Positions 15,799-25,204 of a DNA stretch of 64,000 nt are shown here, in pieces. A model generated the notes under the pieces. The model had not been told where the DNA came from and ran no database searches. It saw only the letters and a list, made by a program, of their open reading frames with translations. Location of the stretch: positions 655,032 to 719,031 of the forward strand of contig JBDWGH010000003.1 in assembly GCA_039975855.1 (NCBI GenBank), given 5' to 3'. This stretch comes from Litorimonas sp039975855. Its GTDB lineage: Bacteria > Pseudomonadota > Alphaproteobacteria > Caulobacterales > Maricaulaceae. How positions within the stretch are numbered: the stretch's first letter is position 1; the number at the start of each line of letters is the position of its first letter. The translations under genes and the position numbers were made by a program.

Positions 15799-16756
15799 GG
15801 AGAGCTCGATTCAGAATTTCCGGATCAACATTTCCACCCGATAAAATCACGGCCACCGTCTCTACATGATCTGGAAGATTTCCTGCGAGTGTAGCGGCAA
15901 TGGCCGCGGCTCCGCCCGGTTCCAAAACAACGCCTAATTCCTCATGCGCGACCTTCATGGCGTGTAGGCATTCTTCGTCACTTACTGTGAACACATCGCG
16001 TAGAGATTTAGAATTAATCGGCCAAGTCAACTTTCCCGGCTGGGGTGTCATAATGGCTTCGCAAAGCGTTGGCTCGGTGGTTTGAAGCCTTACCCTCTCG
16101 CCAGAGCGCAGGCTCAGCTGATGATCATTATAAGCCGTCGGTTCCGCTCCATATACCTCAGTATTTGGAGAGAGTTCCGATAGCCCCAATGAAATACCGG
16201 CGCACATTCCGCCGCCGCCTAGACAAGTTATCATCGCATCGAATTGAGGTTCAGCCTCAGCCAACTCGACTCCGATTGTGCCCTGCCCGGCAATGATAAA
16301 CGGATCATCATAACTGGGCACAATGGTGCGACCGTCTCGCTTCGCTATCTCTGCGGCGATATCTTCGCGGCTCTCAGTCATTCGATCATAGGTCACGATG
16401 GTTGCACCGTCAGCTAGAACGCCAGCAACCTTCACTTTTGGTGCATCCGTGGGCATGACGATAATGGCATCCATGCCGAGTTCTTTCGCAGCACAGGAAA
16501 CACCCTGGGCATGATTTCCAGAGGAATATGCGACGACTCCGCGTTGACGTTCTTCGGAATTCATGACGGATAATCGATTGAAAGCGCCACGATATTTGAA
16601 TGCATTTTTCTTTTGCAAGCATTCAGCTTTGAACCAGACTTGCTTTCCAACACGCATATCGATGGATTCGGACCGCAATAGAGGCGTTTTAACGGCATGT
16701 CCGTCCAAACGTTTCACGGCCTCTGCAACATCGGCATATGTAGGTATTCGGCTCAT
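15788..16756 (-). CDS. PLP-dependent threonine/serine dehydratase-like enzyme (fold type II)
   Basis: This 322-residue fold-type II PLP enzyme has the PLP lysine in KKNAFKYRGAFN (Lys54), SSGNHAQGVSCAA, the phosphate-cradle GGGGM, and a late LSGGNVD. It lacks the C-terminal ACT domain of biosynthetic threonine deaminase, so catabolic threonine dehydratase, serine racemase or threo-3-hydroxyaspartate dehydratase all fit. Sequence alone does not decide. ATG at 16756 has AGGA upstream. An upstream in-frame start at 16810 would add a non-family leader. It is coupled to the GH42 gene and divergent from the acyl-CoA synthetase. Confidence 0.87.
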   Translation of the reverse strand: MSRIPTYADVAEAVKRLDGHAVKTPLLRSESIDMRVGKQVWFKAECLQKKNAFKYRGAFNRLSVMNSEERQRGVVAYSSGNHAQGVSCAAKELGMDAIIVMPTDAPKVKVAGVLADGATIVTYDRMTESREDIAAEIAKRDGRTIVPSYDDPFIIAGQGTIGVELAEAEPQFDAMITCLGGGGMCAGISLGLSELSPNTEVYGAEPTAYNDHQLSLRSGERVRLQTTEPTLCEAIMTPQPGKLTWPINSKSLRDVFTVSDEECLHAMKVAHEELGVVLEPGGAAAIAATLAGNLPDHVETVAVILSGGNVDPEILNRALHGN

Positions 16757-16837
16757 GTTAGGTCCTGTGTTGACGCTGTCTTGGAATAATGAAAATACAG
16801 CTGGCAACAAGTCAAATAATAGACCCGGGGAGATGCC

Positions 16838-18466
16838 ATGTTAGGCCTCATGATGAAACACGAGCTCATGATCAGTGATCTGATCGAGCACGCAGCGACA
16901 GTCCATAAAGATCGCGAGATTTACACACTTAATACGAACATGACAGAGCACCGTTATACGTGGTCTGACTGCGCTGTACGTGTTCGCAAACTCGCCAATG
17001 CTCTGCTCGCGGCCGGTGTCCAAAAAGGCGACCGTGTTGCTACAATCGCTTGGAATAATTATCGTCATATCGAAATTTATTACGCTGTCAGTTCGATCGG
17101 TGCGGTCGTTCACACGATCAATCCGCGTTTGAAGCCTGAACAGATTGCCTGGATGGTGAATCACGCCGAGGACAAATTCCTCATGTTTGACTCGACTTTC
17201 GCGCCAATCATCAATGGTGTTGGGGCGCTTTGTCCGACTGTCGAAAAATGGGTCTGTCTGACGGATAAAGTGGGCTTACCTGACATGAAAATTCCCACGG
17301 ATGATTATGAGAGTTTCATTGCTGACGCGTCCGAGGACATAACCTGGGAACGATTTGACGAAAACACGGCCTGTACGCTTTGCTATACTTCCGGCACGAC
17401 GGGCGATCCGAAGGGTGTTCTCTACTCACATCGCTCCACAATCCTTCATGCAATGGCGGGCTGTTTCAATGACGTGATTGGCGGGGGGTCTAACGACACG
17501 ATTTTGGGTGTTGTTCCGATGTTCCATGTTTCGGCCTGGGGTCTTGTCTACTCAGCGGCTATGGTTGGCGCGAAACTGGTTATGCCGGGACCGGGACTTG
17601 ATGGAGCCAATCTAACAAAGATGATCAACCAAGAGGGTGTAACCCTGATGGCTGGCGTTCCAACTGTTTGGCTGGCGATTTATAATCACGTCAAAGCAAC
17701 TGGCGACAGCTTGCCAACCGTGAAAAAGGCACTTGTCGGAGGCTCTGCTCTCCCGGAAAGTCTGTTGAGGGCTTACGAATTAGACCTCGGTATAGCCATG
17801 CAACAAGGTTGGGGTATGACGGAAACGTCTCCGTTGGGTACCACCTACTCGCCATATCCTGGCGATGATCTGTCGGATTATGATGCGACGGTAAAAGACA
17901 AACTATATGCAGGTCGACGAATCTTCGGTGTCGATATGCGTATCGTAGATGATGAAGGCGAAATCCTACCGCAAGACGGAGAAGCAACGGGTCACCTTCA
18001 AGTTCGCGGACCGTGGATTGCATCCGGATACTTTAAAGGTGCTGGATCTGACAGTTTCACAGATGATGGTTGGTTCGCCACGGGCGACGTAGCGGCGATT
18101 CATCCGCGTGGTTATATGGAAATTACAGACCGCTCAAAAGACGTCATCAAATCCGGTGGCGAATGGGTTAGCTCTATTGAAGTTGAAAATGCGGCTTGTG
18201 ATCATCCAGATGTGCAAATGGCTGCCTGTATCGGCGTTCGACACGAAAAATGGCAAGAGCGCCCAATGCTAATCGTCCAATCCGTCCCGGGCAAAGAGCC
18301 GTCCAAGGACGAAATCAAAGACTGTATCGGCGCGAAATGTGCGAAATGGTGGATGCCGGACGCGATTGTCTTTGTTGACGAACTTCCTTTGGGCGCGACA
18401 GGTAAAATTCTGAAACGAGAATTAAAGAAGACATATAAAGACTTTGATCTTGAATCTGCGTCTTAG
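16838..18466 (+). CDS. Long/medium-chain fatty acid-CoA ligase (AlkK-like acyl-CoA synthetase)
   Basis: This is an ANL-superfamily adenylating enzyme of 542 residues. Motifs are YTSGTTGDPKGV (AMP/phosphate loop), QQGWGMTETSP, GWFATGDVA, and the catalytic lysine near the end in GATGKILKREL. The INPRLKPEQIAWMVNHAED segment is typical of the AlkK/FadD3-like group. It activates fatty acids to acyl-CoA for beta-oxidation or lipid use; chain length is not deducible. ATG 16838 has GGGGAG five bases before it. Its 3' end overlaps the next gene by 23 bases. Confidence 0.9.
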   Translation: MLGLMMKHELMISDLIEHAATVHKDREIYTLNTNMTEHRYTWSDCAVRVRKLANALLAAGVQKGDRVATIAWNNYRHIEIYYAVSSIGAVVHTINPRLKPEQIAWMVNHAEDKFLMFDSTFAPIINGVGALCPTVEKWVCLTDKVGLPDMKIPTDDYESFIADASEDITWERFDENTACTLCYTSGTTGDPKGVLYSHRSTILHAMAGCFNDVIGGGSNDTILGVVPMFHVSAWGLVYSAAMVGAKLVMPGPGLDGANLTKMINQEGVTLMAGVPTVWLAIYNHVKATGDSLPTVKKALVGGSALPESLLRAYELDLGIAMQQGWGMTETSPLGTTYSPYPGDDLSDYDATVKDKLYAGRRIFGVDMRIVDDEGEILPQDGEATGHLQVRGPWIASGYFKGAGSDSFTDDGWFATGDVAAIHPRGYMEITDRSKDVIKSGGEWVSSIEVENAACDHPDVQMAACIGVRHEKWQERPMLIVQSVPGKEPSKDEIKDCIGAKCAKWWMPDAIVFVDELPLGATGKILKRELKKTYKDFDLESAS

Positions 18467-19148
18467 CGCAGGCCTCGTTTTTCTGATTGGGGTTGGTTGT
18501 CAAACCACAGTTGACCCCATTCCGACACACATGCTTCGGCTAATGTGTGAAGGCGCCGAACCAAAAAACACGATTCAATCTCGGGTTGCTGTATTGGATG
18601 TGGGCGACCCTCTTTATGATTTTGGCTTCGCCACGGGACACGGAATTCCGTCTGAACGCCCTTGTGAGGTTAAAGACTTTGCTGGTCGGACACGATCCGT
18701 AGATTTAATTCGTCTCGCGGATGGATATCAAGCGGGTGAAAAAACGGATTGGGCCATCGTCAGGTTCGAAAAAATATCGACCAAACACTTGGTGCGTTAT
18801 GACTTGGAACCTATCGAAGAATTTGCGCCATTCAAGGATCAAGAATTCTCCTTCGCAGAGGCCCGTGGCCTCTCCGAAAACGCGCAGAGCTGCAAACTTG
18901 CCATTCTTGATTTCGACAATGGTCGTTATCGCGTTACGCATGATTGCCGGGCAGTTCCCGGTCAATCGGGCTCGCCAATCACTCGCGTAATCGAAGGAAA
19001 GCATAAGCTTGTTGGGCTTCACATCGGCCATCTTTGGATGTTCAAGTCTCCGGAAACGGGACGCCCTGACCGCAAGGGGTATATCAATTTACTAGACAAA
19101 AATTCAGTCAAAGAAATCGAGTCCCTAATCGCAAAGTATCGAAGCTAG
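18444..19148 (+). CDS. Secreted trypsin-like serine protease, possible lipoprotein
   Basis: A protein of about 234 residues with the marks of the chymotrypsin fold: the candidate His66 in FATGHGI (where LTAAHC usually stands), Asp102 in TDWAIVRF, and Ser175 in GQSGSPI. The N-terminus is a short hydrophobic segment ending IGVGC, which could be a weak lipobox with Cys19, or a plain signal or anchor. The start is TTG at 18444 (or TTG 18450); no ATG precedes the signal. It overlaps the acyl-CoA synthetase end and is followed 161 bases later by an unknown membrane protein on the same strand. Substrate is unknown. The triad assignment is by motif and spacing only. Confidence 0.75.
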   Translation: MILNLRLSAGLVFLIGVGCQTTVDPIPTHMLRLMCEGAEPKNTIQSRVAVLDVGDPLYDFGFATGHGIPSERPCEVKDFAGRTRSVDLIRLADGYQAGEKTDWAIVRFEKISTKHLVRYDLEPIEEFAPFKDQEFSFAEARGLSENAQSCKLAILDFDNGRYRVTHDCRAVPGQSGSPITRVIEGKHKLVGLHIGHLWMFKSPETGRPDRKGYINLLDKNSVKEIESLIAKYRS

Positions 19149-19309
19149 AGCTCTTTAGAAAAGACGATTTTACGTCATCCGGAAACAAAAAACCGGAAAA
19201 TTCTTGAGTCCAAAGCAATTCAATACTTTTACCCTTTTACTGTTTCAGGCAAAACCTCGGTAAATATCTGGGTGTTTGATTGATCACACTCATCAGAAAG
19301 CGGGGGTTT

Positions 19310-20290
19310 ATGACCAAAGAAGTTACATTATCTAATATCGAAAGTTTACTTGACGAAACGATCGAGAAGAAAATTGAACCTATTATGAAAAGACGGTTCG
19401 ATGCTCAGGAAGCAAAGCGTTTCCGCCAAATGTCCTTGGTTATCGCAATGTTGAGTGTGATCGGTATCGGTACCATTGGCGGATGGGTCACGGGTCACGT
19501 CAATAATGAAGTCGAGCGACGCGTCGAACTCGCAACTGCGGAAACCGTCGATAAAATATCCCTTTCCGGATTTGCAGTTCTAGCAAATCAGCTTTCTAAC
19601 TCCGACACATTTAGCCGCGCCCAAGAACAAGGCGCCGTGGATTACCTCAAAAGCTTTCAAGGCAAACGCGACATATTAGATAACCCCGAGTTTGAGGTCA
19701 GTTTAAAAAAGGTCGTTGAAGCGCTTGTTCAAGCTGATCGGGTCGATAGTTTACGGGAGATCTTTGGGATGTATCGTGAGGAAATCCCCAAAGATCAAAA
19801 GGCCTTAGTGCAGCTGACACATCACTTCGGACAAACCTTGGTCGGACGACCCTATACGCCTGAAAATGACGAAACATTAGAGAACTTCGAATACCTTGAA
19901 CGGTTTGTTAGAACTTCAAACTATCCCGAAGTACCAATGGTTTATCGCGTTTTATTCACGGCCAACGAATCTTCGGAGAGAGTTAAGCCAGAGGTCATTA
20001 AAATGATTAAGGCATCTAAACAGCTATCTAAACCGGACGGCACGAGCTTCTTCTTTAATCTCATCGACCGAGCCTATGTCGAGAACTGGGCCTCACGCGA
20101 AATCATGAATGCCGTGGCTATGGAACAGAGCATTAGGACGTTTTTTAGCACTTACGGAGATGAACTTCAGGCTACATACCCCAATTTATCTGACGAGCTC
20201 ATCTCTATGATTAAGAACGGAGAGATAAGGGGTGACGAAAATGTGCAAGCAGCATCACAAATTATCATTTGCGGGGAGATAGACTGCTAG
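19310..20290 (+). CDS. Unknown membrane-anchored alpha-helical protein
   Basis: I do not recognise this family. The protein of about 326 residues has a charged cytoplasmic-looking N-terminus (1-40, rich in Glu/Lys/Arg), one membrane helix at about 41-60 (MSLVIAMLSVIGIGTIGGWV) and then a long, helix-rich, charged domain to the end. The helical domain might be a TPR- or HEAT-like solenoid, but no repeat consensus is clear. It ends in a small Cys pair (IICGEIDC). ATG 19310 has GCGGGGG just upstream and is preferred over the open frame start at 19280. The gene follows the trypsin-like gene and overlaps the convergent MFS gene by four bases. Confidence 0.7.
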   Translation: MTKEVTLSNIESLLDETIEKKIEPIMKRRFDAQEAKRFRQMSLVIAMLSVIGIGTIGGWVTGHVNNEVERRVELATAETVDKISLSGFAVLANQLSNSDTFSRAQEQGAVDYLKSFQGKRDILDNPEFEVSLKKVVEALVQADRVDSLREIFGMYREEIPKDQKALVQLTHHFGQTLVGRPYTPENDETLENFEYLERFVRTSNYPEVPMVYRVLFTANESSERVKPEVIKMIKASKQLSKPDGTSFFFNLIDRAYVENWASREIMNAVAMEQSIRTFFSTYGDELQATYPNLSDELISMIKNGEIRGDENVQAASQIIICGEIDC

Positions 20291-21531
20291 ACCTTCCCCT
20301 CGCCCACTCCAAAAAGTTTGCCCCGCTCCGTAATAAGAATGATGATAAGGCTAGCTACGCCTAACAAAACATAGGCAATCAAAAGCGGTCTGACGGTGCC
20401 GTCAAAACTACCTGCAACCAGGAAACCTAGAGAGCTGGCCAGAGTAATGGTCACAAAACCATAAACGGCGTTGGCAGTCCCAGCGACTTTTCCCATATGT
20501 TCCATAGCGAGGCTGGAGAAGTTTGCTCCCATCATACCAAAACACCCAAATGTCAGTGTAAACAGCACGTAAAAGACCCAGAAATTCCGCCCTAAAAATT
20601 GCATGTAGAGCAGATTGAAAAGTGACAAGACGATAAAAATCAGAACGATCGCGTGGCTGATGCGCCGCATCCCATAGCGACCTACAACCCGACTATTCAG
20701 TAAATTCATGACTGCCAAAAGACCCGCGATTCCCGCAAAATAGAGGTAGAATTTCTCTCCACGGCCAAACACCTCATCAAAGACCTGTTCACTGGCCCCA
20801 ATAAAAGCAAACAAACACCCAAATATAATCCCGCTCGCCATCATATAACCTGCCGTTACACGGTGAGAGGCGATCATTTTGAAGGCTCCGACGACCTGTT
20901 CAAAAGAGAATGGGCGCTTATCTTCCTCTGCCAATGTCATTGGCAGTCGAAACTGAGTCCACAGGAAGATCACGGCTGAAAAAACGCCTAAACTTCCGAA
21001 TACCCATTGCCAATCCATGACCGCCATTATTGCCGTTCCGACCGCAGGCGCGAGTATCGGTACGATCATAAAGACGGTATAAACTAACGACAATATACTC
21101 GCCATGGCGCGTCCCTTGGTCAAATCACGAATGATTGCGCCGGCGGAAACGCGGGTTCCAGCACAACAGATACCTTGCAGAAAACGGAATGCCAACAAAC
21201 TGCCAAAACTCGGTGCAATCATGCATGCAAAAGCCGTTATAAAATATCCAACGAGACTAAACTGAAGCAGTATTTTACGACCAAAACGATCTGAAATTGG
21301 GCCAAACAAAAGTTGCGGAAATCCAAACCCAAAAACAAACGCAAAAATCACATATTGCTGGTGATTATCCGTCTCGACTTCATAGTGATCGCCAATAATT
21401 TCCAATGCAGGGAGCATCACGTCTATGCCCATGGCTTGAAGGCCAAAGATCGCAGCCATCATGGCTACAAATTCCCATCGAGGGATCGGGATGACGGGGC
21501 TCTTCTCTTTGCAGGGCGGGGTGACGCTCAC
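20287..21531 (-). CDS. Bcr/CflA-family MFS multidrug exporter
   Basis: This 414-residue major facilitator has about twelve hydrophobic segments. The first loop carries GISDRFGRK-like PISDRFGRKIL, and helix 4-5 has RFLQGICCAGTRVSAGAIIRDL, the DHA12 drug-efflux pattern of Bcr/CflA. It likely exports drugs or amphiphilic metabolites by proton antiport; the substrate is not predictable. GTG at 21531 has GGAGAC upstream. It runs convergent to the unknown membrane protein. Confidence 0.87.
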   Translation of the reverse strand: MSVTPPCKEKSPVIPIPRWEFVAMMAAIFGLQAMGIDVMLPALEIIGDHYEVETDNHQQYVIFAFVFGFGFPQLLFGPISDRFGRKILLQFSLVGYFITAFACMIAPSFGSLLAFRFLQGICCAGTRVSAGAIIRDLTKGRAMASILSLVYTVFMIVPILAPAVGTAIMAVMDWQWVFGSLGVFSAVIFLWTQFRLPMTLAEEDKRPFSFEQVVGAFKMIASHRVTAGYMMASGIIFGCLFAFIGASEQVFDEVFGRGEKFYLYFAGIAGLLAVMNLLNSRVVGRYGMRRISHAIVLIFIVLSLFNLLYMQFLGRNFWVFYVLFTLTFGCFGMMGANFSSLAMEHMGKVAGTANAVYGFVTITLASSLGFLVAGSFDGTVRPLLIAYVLLGVASLIIILITERGKLFGVGEGKV

Positions 21532-21604
21532 GATAGTCTCCTATGTGCGCGCTATGCGCCTGAGTGACCTTTCCCGCAAGCGGTCACTGTCTCAAATTCG
21601 AAGT

Positions 21605-22267
21605 TTATTCCCAAACTTCGGCGATTTGATTGAACGCCTTTTTCTCAAGCGCGTGAACCGGAACAGTTGCATCCTTGGCCGGGTGCCCGACTACAAGCAG
21701 AACAAGGGGCTTTTCTGAATTTGGACGACCACAAATTTCTCGTAAAAAATTCATGGGCGCGGGCGTGTGGGTCAATGTTGCTAATCCGGCGGCATGAAGT
21801 GTGGTGATCAACATCCCGATAGCAATCCCAACACTCTCCGTGACGTAGTAATGCTTCTCTCCGTCCGGGCCTTTTTTCTGCGCGAATATTGCGATGAGCC
21901 AAGGCGCAGTTTCCAGAAACGGTTTCGAGGCATCTGTACCTAACGGCGTTAAAGCATCCAGCCATTCATCAGACGCACGGCCGCCATAAAATGCCCGCTC
22001 CTCTTCTTCAGCAGCCAAGCGGATGCGGCGTTTCATATCAGGATTGGAGATTGCTGCGAAATGCCAAGGCTGTTGATTGGCCCCATTCGGCGCTGTTGCG
22101 GCCGCCTTTATCGCGGTTTCAATCACATCTCGGGGTACTGGTGTATCAGCGAAATCACGGATCGTGCGGCGTGTGGCCAAGACTTTAAGCATATCCAAAG
22201 CACGTTCTGACATGTCCTCATTGGTGACAGGCAAATAGCCTTTTAATGGTATATGATCATCACTCAT
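21605..22267 (-). CDS. Nitroreductase-family FMN oxidoreductase
   Basis: A 220-residue FMN-binding nitroreductase fold: LATRRTIRDFAD (phosphate-binding arginines), AAATAPNGANQQPWHF, AIGMLITTLHAAGLATL and a C-terminal LLVVGHPAKDA. The layout resembles the iodotyrosine-deiodinase/BluB-like side of the family, but a substrate cannot be named. ATG 22267 overlaps the tdh stop (ATGA), so it is the third gene of the kbl-tdh operon. Whether it serves threonine breakdown is unknown. Confidence 0.88.
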   Translation of the reverse strand: MSDDHIPLKGYLPVTNEDMSERALDMLKVLATRRTIRDFADTPVPRDVIETAIKAAATAPNGANQQPWHFAAISNPDMKRRIRLAAEEEERAFYGGRASDEWLDALTPLGTDASKPFLETAPWLIAIFAQKKGPDGEKHYYVTESVGIAIGMLITTLHAAGLATLTHTPAPMNFLREICGRPNSEKPLVLLVVGHPAKDATVPVHALEKKAFNQIAEVWE

Positions 22268-23310
22268 ATCTTTGACCAATCTAGAATAACTTTCCCCGCT
22301 TTGCGTGTTTCCATCAGATCAAACGCCTCTTGCCAGTCTTTTGCAGGGAAACGGTGGGTAATCATAGATGACATATCCAGTCCGCTATCGAGTAATGCTA
22401 ACATCTTGTACCACGTCTCATACATTTGCCGGCCATAGATACCTTTTACTGTTAGAGCCTTCCCGACAATCTTTCCCAGATCCACTGGATAAGGCGTTGC
22501 TGGAATACCTAGCATGGCAATACTTCCTCCCATCAACATCGTGTCTAACATCTGCTCAAATGCGGGTTTTGCGCCGCTCATCTCCAGACCGACATCGAAA
22601 CCTTCATTCATGCCGATTTCAGTCATCACCTGACGCAAATCTTCATTCATCGTATTGACCATGCGCGTACGGCTGGTGAGATTTTTTGCAAAATTTAAAC
22701 GCCAATCTTCGATATCTGTCAAAACAACGCGGCGCGCGCCTGCACTCTCCGCCACGGCCGCGGCCATTATTCCAATCGGCCCAGCTCCCGTGATAAGAAC
22801 GTCTTCTCCAACAAGATCATAGGCAAGTGCTGTGTGAACCGCATTGCCGAGCGGGTCCATGATAGCGGCGATATCCAAGGGAATAGATTCTGGAAGGGGT
22901 ATGACGTTGAATTCTGGTAAAGCCAGATACTCCGCAAAGGCCCCAGGTAAATTGACGCCAATACCTTTTGTGTCTGGGTCGAGATGAAATCGCCCTGCCC
23001 GTGCATTCCGTGACCGACGCCCAACAACGTGGCCTTCACCTGTCACGCGATCTCCGACGCTGACTCTTTTTACCGTAGAGCCAATAGCCGCAACCGTACC
23101 GCCATATTCATGTCCGACAACCATGGGGACTGGAACATTTTTCTGTGCCCATTCATCCCAGCCATAGATGTGCATATCAGTTCCGCAGATCGCAGTACGT
23201 TCGATCTTTATCAGCACCTCGTCGGGGGCGATTTCCGGAACGGGAACATCTTGTAGCCAAAGACCTTTTTCAGCCTTTGCTTTGACAAGAGCTTTCATGA
23301 TTTGGGTCAT
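22264..23310 (-). CDS. tdh: L-threonine 3-dehydrogenase (zinc MDR type) lacking structural-zinc cysteines
   Basis: Tdh oxidises threonine to 2-amino-3-ketobutyrate with NAD+, and Kbl then cleaves that product to glycine and acetyl-CoA. The 348-residue MDR enzyme keeps the catalytic zinc site (Cys42 in AICGTDMHIYGWDEW, His67-Glu68 in VVGHEYGG) and the Rossmann GAGPIGIMAAA. In the lobe where E. coli Tdh has four zinc-binding Cys (GEGH-x2-C-x2-C-x2-C-x7-C), this protein has Gly97, Ser100, Ala103 and Asp111, so the structural zinc is absent. ATG overlaps the kbl stop, and the stop overlaps the nitroreductase start. Confidence 0.93.
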   Translation of the reverse strand: MTQIMKALVKAKAEKGLWLQDVPVPEIAPDEVLIKIERTAICGTDMHIYGWDEWAQKNVPVPMVVGHEYGGTVAAIGSTVKRVSVGDRVTGEGHVVGRRSRNARAGRFHLDPDTKGIGVNLPGAFAEYLALPEFNVIPLPESIPLDIAAIMDPLGNAVHTALAYDLVGEDVLITGAGPIGIMAAAVAESAGARRVVLTDIEDWRLNFAKNLTSRTRMVNTMNEDLRQVMTEIGMNEGFDVGLEMSGAKPAFEQMLDTMLMGGSIAMLGIPATPYPVDLGKIVGKALTVKGIYGRQMYETWYKMLALLDSGLDMSSMITHRFPAKDWQEAFDLMETRKAGKVILDWSKI

Positions 23311-24500
23311 GAGATAACACCTAATTCACGTCCTACCTTCGTAAAGGCTCTTATGGCTTGCTCAATTTGCTCTGGCGTATGAGCCGCACTCATTTGTGTG
23401 CGAATTCTGGCTTGACCCTTTGGGACAACAGGGAAGAAGAAGCCGATGACATAAACGCCTTCATCCAAGAGTTTCGATGCCATTTCCTGCGCTAACTTCG
23501 CATCACCCAACATTACCGGAATGATGGGGTGTTCGCCCGGCTTTAAGGTAAATCCAGCGGCCTCCATTCCTGCACGAAATTGTTTCGCATTCGCTGTAAT
23601 CCGTGCGCGGAGGTCGTTCCCATTTTTCGCCATTTCAATGGCCTTAATGCTGGCGCCAACCAATGGTGGAGCTAGACTATTTGAGAACAAGTAAGGTCGT
23701 GACCTTTGACGCAAAATATCGACAACTTCCTGCCGTGCACATGTGAAACCGCCCATTGCGCCCCCAAGGGCTTTGCCGAGGGTACCTGTTAGAATATCAA
23801 CGCGGCCCTCTACACCGCAAAACTCGGCAGACCCCCGTCCACCCGCGCCAAGAAATCCAGTCGCATGGCAGTCATCCACCATGAGTATAGCGCCATATTT
23901 GTCTTTGAGATCACAAACATCTTTTAGATTGGCGATGATACCGTCCATTGAGAATACGCCATCGGTTGCGATCATAATACGGCGTGCACCACCCTCTTTC
24001 GCCTCGATCAAATTCGCCTCCAAGTCGGCCATATCATTATTGGCGTAGCGAAACCGTTTTGCCTTACAGAGGCGAATTCCATCGATGATAGAAGCGTGAT
24101 TAAGAGAGTCAGAAATTATAGCGTCTTCTGGCCCGAGAAGAGGTTCAAAAACGCCACCATTGGCATCAAAACAAGCGGCGTAAAGAATGCTGTCTTCAAA
24201 CCCCAACCAGTTCGCGAGTGATGTCTCAAGCTCTCGATGTTGGCCCTGCGTACCGCAAATGAATCGAACGGACGCCATACCAAAACCGTGCTCATCCAAA
24301 GCAGCCTTTGCGGCAGCCACCAGTTCAGGACTATCAGCTAAGCCCAGGTAATTATTGGCACAGAAGTTCAGAACATCTTTGCCACCAACATGGATAGAGG
24401 CGTCCTGTTCACCGATGATGAGGCGCTCGGTCTTATACAAACCGTCCTCACGAATTTGTTCCAAGGTTTGTGACAAGTCGGCATAAAATGCGCTGGACAT
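23307..24500 (-). CDS. kbl: Glycine C-acetyltransferase (2-amino-3-ketobutyrate CoA ligase)
   Basis: Kbl is an alpha-oxoamine synthase that splits 2-amino-3-ketobutyrate with CoA into glycine and acetyl-CoA. The 397-residue protein has NFCANNYLGLADSP, ATDGVFSMDG, VDDCHATGFLG and the PLP lysine in GTLGKALGGAMGG. ATG at 24500 is preceded by GGAG and gives the family start (MSSAFYADL). The open frame to 24620 is upstream sequence. It is the first gene of the kbl-tdh-nitroreductase operon and divergent from the UDG-family gene, with a shared 98-base promoter region. Confidence 0.95.
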   Translation of the reverse strand: MSSAFYADLSQTLEQIREDGLYKTERLIIGEQDASIHVGGKDVLNFCANNYLGLADSPELVAAAKAALDEHGFGMASVRFICGTQGQHRELETSLANWLGFEDSILYAACFDANGGVFEPLLGPEDAIISDSLNHASIIDGIRLCKAKRFRYANNDMADLEANLIEAKEGGARRIMIATDGVFSMDGIIANLKDVCDLKDKYGAILMVDDCHATGFLGAGGRGSAEFCGVEGRVDILTGTLGKALGGAMGGFTCARQEVVDILRQRSRPYLFSNSLAPPLVGASIKAIEMAKNGNDLRARITANAKQFRAGMEAAGFTLKPGEHPIIPVMLGDAKLAQEMASKLLDEGVYVIGFFFPVVPKGQARIRTQMSAAHTPEQIEQAIRAFTKVGRELGVIS

Positions 24501-24598
24501 ATGGAGCTCCGTGCTTTTGACCTTAATGCGCGCTTCATCACGAAACGTCACGCCCTTATAATCCGCGATGACGCATATTTGTTTCAGGGATACCACAG

Positions 24599-25204
24599 AT
24601 GACAAAAGCCGATTGTTCAACAGAGGAATTGCTCAGGCAAATTCGTCAATGCACGGCTTGTACACACTCTGAACCTCCGCTTCCCGTCACGCCGAGACCT
24701 GTCATTCAGGCCGCTCGCTCCTCCAAAATTCGGATTATCGGGCAAGCACCAGGAACACGTGTTCACGAAAGCGGACGTCCATTTACCGATGCCTCCGGCG
24801 ATCGACTCCGGGATTGGTTAGGTGTCACCTCCGAAGAATTTTACGATCCGTCTCTAATCGCCGTGACGCCGATGGGCTTCTGTTTTCCGGGACAGGATGC
24901 AAAAGGCGGTGATCTCCCCCCGCGGCGGGAATGCGGCCCGCTTTGGCAGGACCTTGTTGACGAGGCACTTCCGAATACGGAACTGACTTTAATAATCGGC
25001 ATGTATGCAGTGAATTGGCATTTGAGAGACCAAGCAAAACGCAACCTTACAGAAACAGTGAAATCGTGGAGAGAATACGGCCCCGACCTTATTCCCCTCC
25101 CTCATCCAAGTTGGCGCAATAATGGCTGGATAAAACGTCATGACTGGTTTCCAGAATTACTGAGCGAACTAAAGACCCGGGTGAGAGAGATCATCCAAGG
25201 TTAA
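24599..25204 (+). CDS. Uracil-DNA glycosylase superfamily protein
   Basis: This 201-residue UDG-fold protein has the family motif A region IIGQAPGTRVHESGRPF, the block GDRLRDWLGV, and motif B-like LPHPSWRNN. It starts with a CxxC pair (QCTACTH), reminiscent of the Fe-S type 4/5 UDGs, and has two further Cys (GFCFPG, RRECGPLW), so a cluster is conceivable but unproven. Cytoplasmic base-excision repair is the likely setting; activity on uracil is not certain. It overlaps the convergent pbpC end by 36 bases. Confidence 0.85.
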   Translation: MTKADCSTEELLRQIRQCTACTHSEPPLPVTPRPVIQAARSSKIRIIGQAPGTRVHESGRPFTDASGDRLRDWLGVTSEEFYDPSLIAVTPMGFCFPGQDAKGGDLPPRRECGPLWQDLVDEALPNTELTLIIGMYAVNWHLRDQAKRNLTETVKSWREYGPDLIPLPHPSWRNNGWIKRHDWFPELLSELKTRVREIIQG

